The notes beneath the pieces were generated by a model. The model ran no database searches and was not told the origin of the DNA. It was given only the letters and a program-made list of their open reading frames with translations. 64,000 nt of DNA, taken from positions 62,001 through 126,000 of the forward strand of contig NZ_MRST01000015.1 in assembly GCF_001902145.1 (NCBI RefSeq), in the 5' to 3' direction. The position numbers and the translations under genes were made by a program. This stretch comes from Pseudomonas fluorescens. Lineage in GTDB: Bacteria > Pseudomonadota > Gammaproteobacteria > Pseudomonadales > Pseudomonadaceae. This document shows, one piece after another, positions 54,751 through 62,664 of the stretch (position 1 is its first letter; the number at the start of each line of letters is the position of its first letter).

Positions 54751-56670
54751 ATGAACAGCTGGTTCGGTAACATCAGCGTCAATCTCAAACTCGGCCTGGG
54801 CTTCGGCCTGGTGCTGGTCCTCACCTCGATCCTGGCACTCACTGGCTGGACCAGCCTGGGCGGCTTGATCGACCGTAGCAATTGGATGAGCGACATCACC
54901 CAGCTCAATGCCTCGCTGACCAAGCTGCGTATCGTGCGCTTGCAATACATGCTGGCCAATGGCGACGAAGCTGTCGCGCAGAACGTACAGACCAGCCTCG
55001 ATGCCTTCGCCGCCCAGCAACAGAAGCTGCTCGACAGCTTCAAGAGCCCGGAAAACCTCAAGCTGCTCAATGAGCAGAAATCCGTCATTACCGCTTACCG
55101 CCAGTCCCTGAACAAAATGCGCGAGGCCTACCGCAATGGCAACGCTGCGCGCGATGTCATGGGCGCCAAGGCCGACATTGCCAACGCACAAATCAATGCG
55201 CTGGAAACCAGTGTGCAGCAGTCACCCGACAGCCCGGAACGCTTCACGCAGTTCCTGGCCGTGACCCAGGCCAAGAACGAATTCATGCAGGCTCGCTACG
55301 AAGTGCGCGGCTATACCAATAGCCCCAACGCAGAAACCGAAGCCCGCGCTGCTACACAGCTGGAAAAAGCTGTCGCTGGTTTGAAAGGCCTCAGCGTTGC
55401 CTTCGGTACTGGCCAGCAAAGCGCATTGTCCGCACTGGAAACCGCGCTAGGCGCCTATCGCAGCGCCGTGCAGAGCTACAAGGCGGCCAATGCCAATATT
55501 GTCACCGCCCGTGCCGAAATGACCACCCAGGGCGCCGACATCGTGACAATCAGCGACAAGCTGTACGACATCCAACTGGAACGTCGCGACGCCGAAAGCA
55601 CCCAGGCCCGCAGCCTGCAACTGATCAGCACCTTGCTGGCTCTGTTGGTCGGCGTGATTGCCGCGTGGGTGATCACCCGCCAGATCACCCGCCCGATCCA
55701 GGACACCCTGGCCGTGGTGGAGCGCATCGCTTCGGGCGACCTGAGCCACAACATCCAGGTGACCCGTCGTGACGAACTTGGCGTGTTGCAGCAAGGCATC
55801 CAGCGCATGGGCACCACCCTGCGCGAGCTGATCAGCGGCATTCGCGACGGCGTCACTCAGATCGCCAGCGCCGCCGAAGAGTTGTCAGCGGTGACCGAGC
55901 AGACCAGCGCCGGCGTGAACAGCCAGAAGATCGAGACCGATCAGGTCGCCACCGCCATGCATGAAATGACCGCCACTGTGCAGGAAGTTGCGCGCAATGC
56001 CGAGCAGGCTTCCCAAGCTGCTTCCGACGCTGACGGCCAGGCCCGCGAAGGCGATAAAGTGGTGGCCGAAGCCATCGCCCAGATCGAACGTCTGGCGGCC
56101 GAAGTGGCGCGCTCCACCGACGCTATGACGCACCTGCAACAAGAGAGCAACAAGATCGGCAGCGTGATGGACGTGATCAAGGCCGTGGCCGAACAGACTA
56201 ACCTGCTAGCCCTCAACGCCGCCATTGAAGCTGCGCGTGCCGGGGAAGCCGGTCGCGGCTTTGCCGTGGTCGCCGATGAAGTGCGTGGCCTGGCGCAGCG
56301 TACACAGAAGTCCACCGAAGAAATCGAAGACCTGGTGGCGGGTTTGCAGAACGGTACCCAACAAGTGGCTAACGTGATGAACAACAGCCGCAGCCTCACC
56401 GACAGCAGTGTCGAGCTGACGCGCAAGGCCGGTGTATCCCTGGAGAACATCACCCGTACGGTGTCGAACATCCAGTCGATGAACCAGCAGATTGCAGCGG
56501 CCGCCGAACAGCAAAGCGCCGTGGCGGAAGAGATCAGCCGCAGTATCGTGAATGTGCGGGACGTGTCCGAGCAGACCGCGACTGCCAGTGATGAGACGGC
56601 CAAGTCGAGTGTTGAACTGGCGCGCCTGGGTAGCCAGTTGCAGCAGATGGTCAGTCATTTCCGGGTGTAG
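54751..56670 (+). CDS. Methyl-accepting chemotaxis protein with large periplasmic helical domain (HBM-like)
   Basis: A 639-residue chemoreceptor from ATG 54751 (AAGGAGCTTTCG). Two transmembrane helices (about 10-32 and 285-305) enclose a roughly 250-residue all-helical periplasmic sensor ([23 protein letters not shown] ... [15 protein letters not shown]), its size matching helical bimodular HBM sensors such as McpS that bind TCA-cycle acids. HAMP follows (about 305-360), then the signalling domain with the hairpin tip [31 protein letters not shown]. Ligand not readable. Confidence 0.9.
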   Translation: MNSWFGNISVNLKLGLGFGLVLVLTSILALTGWTSLGGLIDRSNWMSDITQLNASLTKLRIVRLQYMLANGDEAVAQNVQTSLDAFAAQQQKLLDSFKSPENLKLLNEQKSVITAYRQSLNKMREAYRNGNAARDVMGAKADIANAQINALETSVQQSPDSPERFTQFLAVTQAKNEFMQARYEVRGYTNSPNAETEARAATQLEKAVAGLKGLSVAFGTGQQSALSALETALGAYRSAVQSYKAANANIVTARAEMTTQGADIVTISDKLYDIQLERRDAESTQARSLQLISTLLALLVGVIAAWVITRQITRPIQDTLAVVERIASGDLSHNIQVTRRDELGVLQQGIQRMGTTLRELISGIRDGVTQIASAAEELSAVTEQTSAGVNSQKIETDQVATAMHEMTATVQEVARNAEQASQAASDADGQAREGDKVVAEAIAQIERLAAEVARSTDAMTHLQQESNKIGSVMDVIKAVAEQTNLLALNAAIEAARAGEAGRGFAVVADEVRGLAQRTQKSTEEIEDLVAGLQNGTQQVANVMNNSRSLTDSSVELTRKAGVSLENITRTVSNIQSMNQQIAAAAEQQSAVAEEISRSIVNVRDVSEQTATASDETAKSSVELARLGSQLQQMVSHFRV

Positions 56671-56676
56671 GACACC

Positions 56677-56713
56677 AAAAAGCCGCCTCAGCTTGAACCG
56701 AGGCGGCTTCCAC
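56677..56713. terminator. Terminator, usable on both strands
   Basis: AAGCCGCCTC / GAGGCGGCTT 10-base stem, loop of 10; minus strand ends TTTTTGG and serves the small gene at 56724; plus strand serves the chemoreceptor gene. Confidence 0.85.
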
Positions 56714-56723
56714 TTTTCAGACC

Positions 56724-56822
56724 TTAACGGTCATCGAAGCTGTCCCGCAGGAACTTCCATACGTGATAAGCACGTAGGCAGTTCACTACGAGGTTCCATG
56801 TACGTCGTGCAAACTTAGACAT
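56724..56822 (-). CDS. 32-residue small protein with strong Shine-Dalgarno
   Basis: On the minus strand ATG at 56822 opens 32 codons ending TAA at 56724-56726. GGAGG lies at 56834-56830, seven bases before the start, close to ideal, and a rho-independent terminator follows 11-15 bases after the stop. The product is strongly basic with an amphipathic, aromatic helix: it begins MSKFARRTWNLVV, continues NCLRAYHVWKFL and ends RDSFDDR. I do not recognise it. Such peptides can be membrane-active or regulators of a partner. Leader DNA upstream holds direct repeats. Confidence 0.65.
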   Translation of the reverse strand: MSKFARRTWNLVVNCLRAYHVWKFLRDSFDDR

Positions 56823-56888
56823 ACTCGGCCCTCCGTGAGTTGGGCCTTACCTCCAGCGCACTTACCGGAACATGTGAGCCTTTGGATG

Positions 56889-56907
56889 CACGTCAGTGCT
56901 CCTGTGA
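56889..56907. repeat. Direct repeat, copy 1
   Basis: CACGTCAGTGCTCCTGTGA, identical to copy 2 at 57199-57217. On the minus strand it reads TCACAGGAGCACTGACGTG, that is an AGGAG followed by a GTG codon. Confidence 0.85.
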
Positions 56908-57198
56908 GGCGGCTGGGTTTATGGTCCTCCCGCATGAATCCGGCACGGATTACTAGCCCGTGGCGGTCGGTCCAAAATTTGCGCGCTAACCCAGTCAACC
57001 TACTTCACGATGTACCCAGAACGAGAGCGATACTAGCTCAGCACTCTGCGCCAAGGTGTGACAAGCACTCCTCAGTTCGCCTTAAAACTTGTTGCTGCTT
57101 TTTGCAGATTTAACTAATAAAAAAGATGTGTACTGCGGTGGAAAACCGCTTGTCGTCGAGTGTTGCATAAAGCCCTAAAGCAACAGTAGTATCGCTAT

Positions 57199-57217
57199 CA
57201 CGTCAGTGCTCCTGTGA
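57199..57217. repeat. Direct repeat, copy 2
   Basis: Identical 19 bases, 310 bases from copy 1, with similarity continuing on both sides (AAGCCGC versus GGCGGC). Both copies lie in the leader of the small minus-strand gene. Confidence 0.85.
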
Positions 57218-57248
57218 AGCCGCGACCCCAGCCACTAACTGGGTTTGC

Positions 57249-57278
57249 AAAAAAACCGCCCTACTAAGGCGGTTTTTT
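57249..57278. terminator. Bidirectional terminator
   Basis: AAAAAACCGCC / GGCGGTTTTTT with a CTACTAA loop, just after the VOC gene's stop on the minus strand. Confidence 0.88.
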
Positions 57279-57297
57279 ATTGCCCGCAATTTGCCAC

Positions 57298-57666
57298 TCA
57301 CCCCTCGCTATCCTCAACAAACACCAACCGATTCCCAAACGGGTCTCTGATGCTCATCTCCCGCCTCCCCCACGGCGTGTCTTCCACCCCAGGCTTGGCA
57401 TACCGGTACTCCTTGCCCAGCAATTGCTGCTGATACGCATCGACCCCTTGAGCCTGGATCCGCACAGCCGCCCCCGGCGAAGCATCGCCATGATGCTCGG
57501 ACAAGTGCAGCACACACTCCCCCAGCGACACTTGCACGTACAACGGAAAATTCGCCTCGAAGCGATGCTGCCAATCGACCTTGAACCCCAGGAAATCGAC
57601 GTAGAACTCCAACGCCTTGGCCTCGTCGAAAATCCGCAGGATGGGGGTGACTTTTCCTAAGTGCAT
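57298..57666 (-). CDS. VOC-fold (bleomycin-resistance-like) protein
   Basis: A 122-residue protein from ATG 57666 (GGAGAG site). It shows VTPILRIFDEAKALEFYVDFLGFKVDW at the start, LYVQVSLGECVLHLSEHHGDASPG in the middle and REMSIRDPFGNRLVFVE at the end, a standard vicinal oxygen chelate fold of the bleomycin-resistance-protein type. It may bind an antibiotic or metal-dependent substrate; unspecified. Separated from the toxin-like gene by 76 bases. Confidence 0.85.
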   Translation of the reverse strand: MHLGKVTPILRIFDEAKALEFYVDFLGFKVDWQHRFEANFPLYVQVSLGECVLHLSEHHGDASPGAAVRIQAQGVDAYQQQLLGKEYRYAKPGVEDTPWGRREMSIRDPFGNRLVFVEDSEG

Positions 57667-57742
57667 ATAACTCTCCAAGTGCCAGTCGCTCGTTGCTGGC
57701 GAGCGATCACCCTAGTTCAGCAAGCGCTCAAAGTGAACACGC

Positions 57743-60190
57743 TCAATGATGGGGAATTTCCCTGATCCTTGCGCTCGACAGTTGATCATTGTCCACATGC
57801 ACTTCATCGAACTCATAGGAACTTTCTGCAAACTGGCTCAAGTGGCCCGACTTGCGCATCCGCTCGATGGTGCCGGGTGCCACACACTGGCGAGCCTCGA
57901 CGAACTGTGGGTTTACCTCGATATTTTCGTTGAAAGAGACGACGGGAACACCGCGACTGTCGATTTCGTAAAGGTGGTATTTACCGTCGAGTGCAGCATC
58001 ACCAAAACGTATCGCCGCCGCCTTTGAGCGAGACGTCACCACGACATTGCCGTCCATCATTTTTTCAGGCCCGGAAAAAAAGTTTGAGTCCCGGAAACCA
58101 TAACTTTCCGGACCACCGCGACGCTCTACGCGATCCGCCTTTTCGACGCGGTACAACTTGGGTATATCGGTGCGCTCGATCATGCCTCGACTGTTGAAAT
58201 ACCCACCATCAGGCACCTGGACGCCGGCCTTGAACGGATTGACCTTGAGCACGTTGACATCGTCGTACGGCTCGTAATCCCCGGAGGACGTAGCATTGGA
58301 AACCACCGAAGACGGCGACTCCTCATTCTCCGACAGTTCGTTTTCCGAGTCCTCGAGTTTGGGCTTCTTCGCCGTAGACGGGCCCTCCTCGACGATCTCA
58401 TAACGGGGCTGCACTGAGGGACGCTTGGCCCCCCCTTGCAGGTAAATCTCCATGGATGGGTCCCACGCAGGATTCAACCCGTTTGCTGGTTTTTCGGGTA
58501 GCCGCGCAGGTTCGGTCGGGCTCATCAGCACACCGATCTGCCCGTTCACGCGGCGATAGTTGAAAAACGGTTTTTGCGCCGTCGCCGGTTGAGCGCCGGA
58601 CTCGACAGCGGGGTCGGCCGTGGAAGGGCCCGCCTTGCCGAGGGCGTGAAAAAAGGCCATCGTCGCGACGTCCATCACCGCCGAATGCAGCCCGTTCTTG
58701 CGCTCGGCCTGAGTGTCACCCTCCACGGCCTGGTCGATTTCCATTCCTACCTGTGCCGTGTAAGAGGCGGCGCCGAGCGCCAGACCAATAGGCCCGAGCA
58801 AGGCCATGGGGATGGAGAATATTGCGTTGCCGGCTTGCAACAGAGCCAGTGCGTCGTCCTTGCGCACTTCGGCGTTGGATTTCATTTCGGTGTCTGCATC
58901 ATTGTCGATGCGTTGGCGCGTCTGGCTGGCCATGAAGGAAAACACGTCCCCGCCGATTGGGTAATTCAACGTATCGATAACACTGTCATTGGCTGCCTGG
59001 TTGCCTGCACCCAGCTTGGCCAGGGTGACGTCCACGCCGTTGGCACTCAGGGCGCCGAACACGCCCTGCTGACGATCACGCAGCGAGAAATGTTCCTCCA
59101 GCGCCTTGGCTTTGGCGGGATCCTTGCTTTGTTCGAGCACCCACTGGTCCACGGCGGCTCGGTCCTTGAAAGTCTGGATCGCGGGTTTTGCGCCGGGGAC
59201 ATAGAGGGTTTCGGTACCACTCTTGGAGATGAAGCGCAGGATGTCATTGGACTTATAACCATTGATGTCGAAGCAAAACACCCTGGTGTCAGGACCCGGC
59301 GTCGTCTGCGCCTGTAACTGGGCCTTGGACACCGGCCCCTCGAGCGGTACACCTGACGCCGCCGCTTTCATCACCTCGGCATAAGCCTGCGGGCTCAGGC
59401 CCTGGCTGGAGTCTTGTTGATTGAGGGCGCGCGCGACACGGGCCTCCATCACGAACTGTTGCTTGGCCAGCATCCGCCACTCGTCACCGTGCTGCGTCCA
59501 AAAACTGTCCAGCCTGGTCATCACCTTTTTCTGCAGGTCTCCCTCACGCACCAGGTTCAACAGCTCGCTGGGCTTCATGCGCAGTTGGTTGCCGGCGTCG
59601 TAGGTGCCTTTTCCCGGGCCATCCAGGTACAGGCCATAGGCGGCGTCCAGATCACGCCAGGTCTCCACGGCGTTGGGCACATCATCGTGAATTTTAGAGT
59701 AGAGGTATCCCGGTCCCGTCCGGTCGAAAATGAACTTGCCCAGCCGGCTGAAAAAATCCGGCACACTTTCGCTGTCCAGCAACGAAAACGGGCTGGTATT
59801 CGAAGATACGAAATGCGCCAGCGCCTGAGCCTTGCCGGCCGTGCCGTAGCGTTCCGCCGAGAAAAAATCACTGGCCACGGCATCGGTCAGCGTCATGGAT
59901 GATTCGGGAACTCCGCGATGTTCCCACCCGGTCACGGCGCTGCCAGTGTGGGTACTGTTGGCAGCAGAAAACTGATGCAGATATACCTTGTCTGGGTCGA
60001 TCCATTGATTGGTCAGGTTCCAGACTTTTTCCTGGATCCAGCCTTTGATCGTGTCGCGCGGAAAAGGGAACGCCGTGATCGCATTGACGCCCTCACTCAC
60101 CGCTGCGTGAAGCGGCGTGACGGTAGATGAAATGACGGCGTTGGCGGCCCGGTTAGCGAATTGGTGGGGGCTTACAGACTGAGTGTTCAT
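57743..60190 (-). CDS. Dermonecrotic-toxin-like (DUF6543-type) protein with ADP-ribosyltransferase-like C terminus
   Basis: An 815-residue protein from ATG 60190 (GGAGAG site). The N-terminal about 500 residues resemble Pseudomonas dermonecrotic-toxin-domain proteins (TIKGWIQEKVWNLTNQWIDPDKVYLHQF near 47-74; GVFGALSANGVDVTLAKLGAGNQAANDSV near 377-404). A hydrophobic stretch at about 455-478 could insert in a membrane. A hydrophilic linker (about 595-645) holds KKPK (608-611). The tail 679-780 looks like an ADP-ribosyltransferase: LYRVEKADR (R681), VVTSRSKAAAIRFG (719-722), HLYEIDSRG (739-747), then E755/E758/E765 and PGTIERM. No signal peptide or immunity gene seen. Host target unknown. Confidence 0.65.
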   Translation of the reverse strand: MNTQSVSPHQFANRAANAVISSTVTPLHAAVSEGVNAITAFPFPRDTIKGWIQEKVWNLTNQWIDPDKVYLHQFSAANSTHTGSAVTGWEHRGVPESSMTLTDAVASDFFSAERYGTAGKAQALAHFVSSNTSPFSLLDSESVPDFFSRLGKFIFDRTGPGYLYSKIHDDVPNAVETWRDLDAAYGLYLDGPGKGTYDAGNQLRMKPSELLNLVREGDLQKKVMTRLDSFWTQHGDEWRMLAKQQFVMEARVARALNQQDSSQGLSPQAYAEVMKAAASGVPLEGPVSKAQLQAQTTPGPDTRVFCFDINGYKSNDILRFISKSGTETLYVPGAKPAIQTFKDRAAVDQWVLEQSKDPAKAKALEEHFSLRDRQQGVFGALSANGVDVTLAKLGAGNQAANDSVIDTLNYPIGGDVFSFMASQTRQRIDNDADTEMKSNAEVRKDDALALLQAGNAIFSIPMALLGPIGLALGAASYTAQVGMEIDQAVEGDTQAERKNGLHSAVMDVATMAFFHALGKAGPSTADPAVESGAQPATAQKPFFNYRRVNGQIGVLMSPTEPARLPEKPANGLNPAWDPSMEIYLQGGAKRPSVQPRYEIVEEGPSTAKKPKLEDSENELSENEESPSSVVSNATSSGDYEPYDDVNVLKVNPFKAGVQVPDGGYFNSRGMIERTDIPKLYRVEKADRVERRGGPESYGFRDSNFFSGPEKMMDGNVVVTSRSKAAAIRFGDAALDGKYHLYEIDSRGVPVVSFNENIEVNPQFVEARQCVAPGTIERMRKSGHLSQFAESSYEFDEVHVDNDQLSSARIREIPHH

Positions 60191-60303
60191 ACAGGCTCTC
60201 CGTAATAAGACCTGCACATGCTAGAGAGCCGTCCTTTGCAATCAATTAGCTTTTTGTAAGCGCTGTTTGGCCATATTCAGACACGCTATCGGGCCGAGCA
60301 CTA

Positions 60304-61782
60304 TCAGGTCGCGTCCCGCGCACCAATCTGAAACCCTCGGCGCAAATCACCGCTGCGGGCCAGAAAGCGACCCGCCCGCTGTGCATTCGCCTGCCCTTCG
60401 CTGTAGCTCAAGACGCCGTTTACCCACACTCGCTCAATCCCTTCGGCCGCACGCTGAGGCGTCTTGAAATCCGCCATGTCACGCACCCGCGCAGGGTCGA
60501 AGAGCACCAGGTCAGCCCAGTACCCCTCGCGAATTTCGCCTCTTTGGGCCAAGCCGAAACGCGCCGCCGAGAGCCCGGTCATTTTGTGTACCGCCGTGTG
60601 TAACGGGAACAATCCGACATCCCGGCTGAAATGCCCTAGCACCCGTGGGAAGGCGCCCCACAAGCGCGGATGAGGAAACGGATCTTCAGGCAACCCATCC
60701 GACCCCACCATCGACAACGGATGCGCAAGAATGCGCCGCACATCCGCCTCATCCATGCCGTAGTACACCGCCCCCGCAGGTTGCAAACGGCGGGCGGCAT
60801 CCATCAGCGAAACGCCCCACTGGGCGGCAATCTCCTGCAAATCACGCCCGCCCATTTCCGGGTGCGGTGTGGACCAAGTGATGGTGATGCGAAACGCGTC
60901 AGTAACCTGCTTGAGGTCCAGGGTCGAGGAGCTGGCGGCATAGGGGTAGCAATCACAACCCACCGGATGATCTTTTGCCGCTGCTTCCAGGGCCGCCAGC
61001 AACTGCGGGCTGCGTCCCCAATTACCGGCTCCGGCGCATTTAAGGTGGGAAATGATCACCGGCACCCTGGCCTCTCGGCCGATCAAGAATGCTTCATCCA
61101 TCGCCTCCAGCACCGGTTCGAACTCGCTGCGCAGATGGGTGGTGTACACCGCGCCGCAGGCCGTCAACTCTTGGGTGAGTTGCAGCACTTCATCGGTCTC
61201 GGCGTTGAACGCGCTCGCGTAAGCCAGACCTGTGGATAAACCCAGGGCGCCGGCTTCCAGGCTCTCCTGCAACTGCACGCGCATGGCCGCGATTTCATAG
61301 GGTGTGGCGGTACGGTGCAGGTCGTCCATATGGTTGCTGCGCAGCGCCGTGTGGCCGATCAACGCGGCGACGTTCACCGCCGGGCAGGCCCGTTGCACCG
61401 CGGCACGGTAATCGGCAAACCGTGGATAAGAGAACGCCTCGCGGGTGCCCAGCAAGTTCATCGGGTCTGGCGGGTCGCTGCGCAAACTGACCGGCGAAGC
61501 GCTGATGCCACAGTTGCCGACAATCACCGTGGTCACGCCCTGGCTGAGCTTGGGCAGCATCTGCGGCTGGCGAATCACTACCGTGTCGTCGTGGGTGTGC
61601 ACGTCGATAAAACCCGGTGCCAATACCCGGCCATGGCCGTCGATGATCTGCTCGGCCTGGGCTGTGGGCAAGTCACCAATCGTGCGGATGCGCCCTGCGT
61701 GCACGCCCACATCGGCGACATACCCTGGGGTGTTACTGCCATCGATGATCAGCGCCTGGCGAATCAGCGTGTCGTACTTCAT
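60304..61782 (-). CDS. N-acyl-D-amino-acid deacylase (D-aminoacylase)
   Basis: A 492-residue amidohydrolase from ATG 61782 (MKYDTLIRQALIIDG). Metal ligands: HTHDD (about 68-72), GNCGIS (Cys at about 97), SHLKCAGAGNWG (about 218), and the SDGLPEDPFPHPR loop (about 364). It releases D-amino acids from their N-acyl derivatives. It follows the RpiR-type regulator by 1 base and a GntP-family carrier precedes that, making a three-gene leftward operon for uptake and use of acylated D-amino acids or related compounds. Confidence 0.9.
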   Translation of the reverse strand: MKYDTLIRQALIIDGSNTPGYVADVGVHAGRIRTIGDLPTAQAEQIIDGHGRVLAPGFIDVHTHDDTVVIRQPQMLPKLSQGVTTVIVGNCGISASPVSLRSDPPDPMNLLGTREAFSYPRFADYRAAVQRACPAVNVAALIGHTALRSNHMDDLHRTATPYEIAAMRVQLQESLEAGALGLSTGLAYASAFNAETDEVLQLTQELTACGAVYTTHLRSEFEPVLEAMDEAFLIGREARVPVIISHLKCAGAGNWGRSPQLLAALEAAAKDHPVGCDCYPYAASSSTLDLKQVTDAFRITITWSTPHPEMGGRDLQEIAAQWGVSLMDAARRLQPAGAVYYGMDEADVRRILAHPLSMVGSDGLPEDPFPHPRLWGAFPRVLGHFSRDVGLFPLHTAVHKMTGLSAARFGLAQRGEIREGYWADLVLFDPARVRDMADFKTPQRAAEGIERVWVNGVLSYSEGQANAQRAGRFLARSGDLRRGFQIGARDAT

Positions 61783-61783
61783 A

Positions 61784-62644
61784 TCAGTCTCCAAGCGGCA
61801 GGCTGCCAGGGCCGCCGCGGTAATCGTCCAGGGCCAGTTTGATCCGGCGCAGGCGTTCCTGGTTGTCGTCCGGCAGAGCCAGCGCCAGCTCAGTGGCGAG
61901 CAGGTCGATAGCCAGCAGCATGCCGTAGCGGGCCGCAGTGGGCTTGTAGATAAAACTGGTTTCCGCCGGTTGCAGCGGCAGCACGACATCCGCCAACTGC
62001 GCCAGGGGCGAATCGGCAAGGGTGATGGCAATGATCCGCGCGTCGTAGTTGCGCGCCAGCGTCACCACCTCCAGTAACTCGGGGGTCAGGCCCGTGAGCG
62101 AGCAGACGATCACGGCATGTTCGGGCCCCAGGGTCGCCGCCGTGACACGCATCATCACCGGGTCATGGCTGGCGGCAATCGGATAGCCCAGACGTACCAG
62201 GCGCACCTGCAACTCATCACTGCACAGGCTCGACGGCCCGCCCATGCCGAACGCATGGATCATCCGCGCCTTGCCCAACAGGTTGACCGCATCGCCAAAG
62301 CTGCGCTGATTGAACCCCGACAGGTGCTGACGCAACGTCGCCTCGATATCCCCCAGGATCTGTCGATGAAACGCTGACTGTTCAGGCTTGCCCGCCGGGT
62401 CCAGGAAGCGGCTGCCCACGCCGCTGGCCTGGGCCAATTGCAGGCGCAAATCGCGTAAATCACGGCAGCCGACACTGCGGGCGAAGCGTGACAAGGTGGC
62501 GGTACTCACCTCCGCTCGTTGAGACAACGCCTCCAGGCTGGCGGAGGCGGCAAAGCCCACATCCTCAAGCATCAACTGGGCAATACGCCCTTCACCGGCA
62601 CTGAAAGAGTCCTGGCGGGCGCGGATCTGATAGAGGATGTCCAT
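61784..62644 (-). CDS. RpiR-family transcriptional regulator (HTH + SIS)
   Basis: A 286-residue regulator: N-terminal helix-turn-helix (LEALSQRAEVSTATLSRFARSVGCRDLRDL, about 37-66) and a C-terminal SIS sugar-phosphate-binding domain (about 120-260: AFGMGGPSSLCSDELQVRLVRLG, HAVIVCSLTGLTPELLEVV). The gene lies between the GntP carrier and the D-aminoacylase, so it probably controls both; the effector may be an amino-sugar or acyl-amino-acid-derived metabolite. Confidence 0.9.
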   Translation of the reverse strand: MDILYQIRARQDSFSAGEGRIAQLMLEDVGFAASASLEALSQRAEVSTATLSRFARSVGCRDLRDLRLQLAQASGVGSRFLDPAGKPEQSAFHRQILGDIEATLRQHLSGFNQRSFGDAVNLLGKARMIHAFGMGGPSSLCSDELQVRLVRLGYPIAASHDPVMMRVTAATLGPEHAVIVCSLTGLTPELLEVVTLARNYDARIIAITLADSPLAQLADVVLPLQPAETSFIYKPTAARYGMLLAIDLLATELALALPDDNQERLRRIKLALDDYRGGPGSLPLGD

Positions 62645-62664
62645 GGGGGCTCCGGGTTACAGGC

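Larger units (their letters stand above)
56823..57248. other. Repeat-bearing non-coding stretch upstream of the 32-residue gene
   Basis: About 425 bases without a supportable long gene. Minus-strand features: two repeat copies each followed by a GTG and an 8-9-codon frame, several GGA motifs (at CACGGAGGG, CTGGAGG, GCGGGAGGACC and the repeats), and a CTGC/GCAG hairpin near 57093-57108. Base composition is lower in GC between 57000 and 57200. A leader RNA or small RNA is plausible. Confidence 0.45.
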
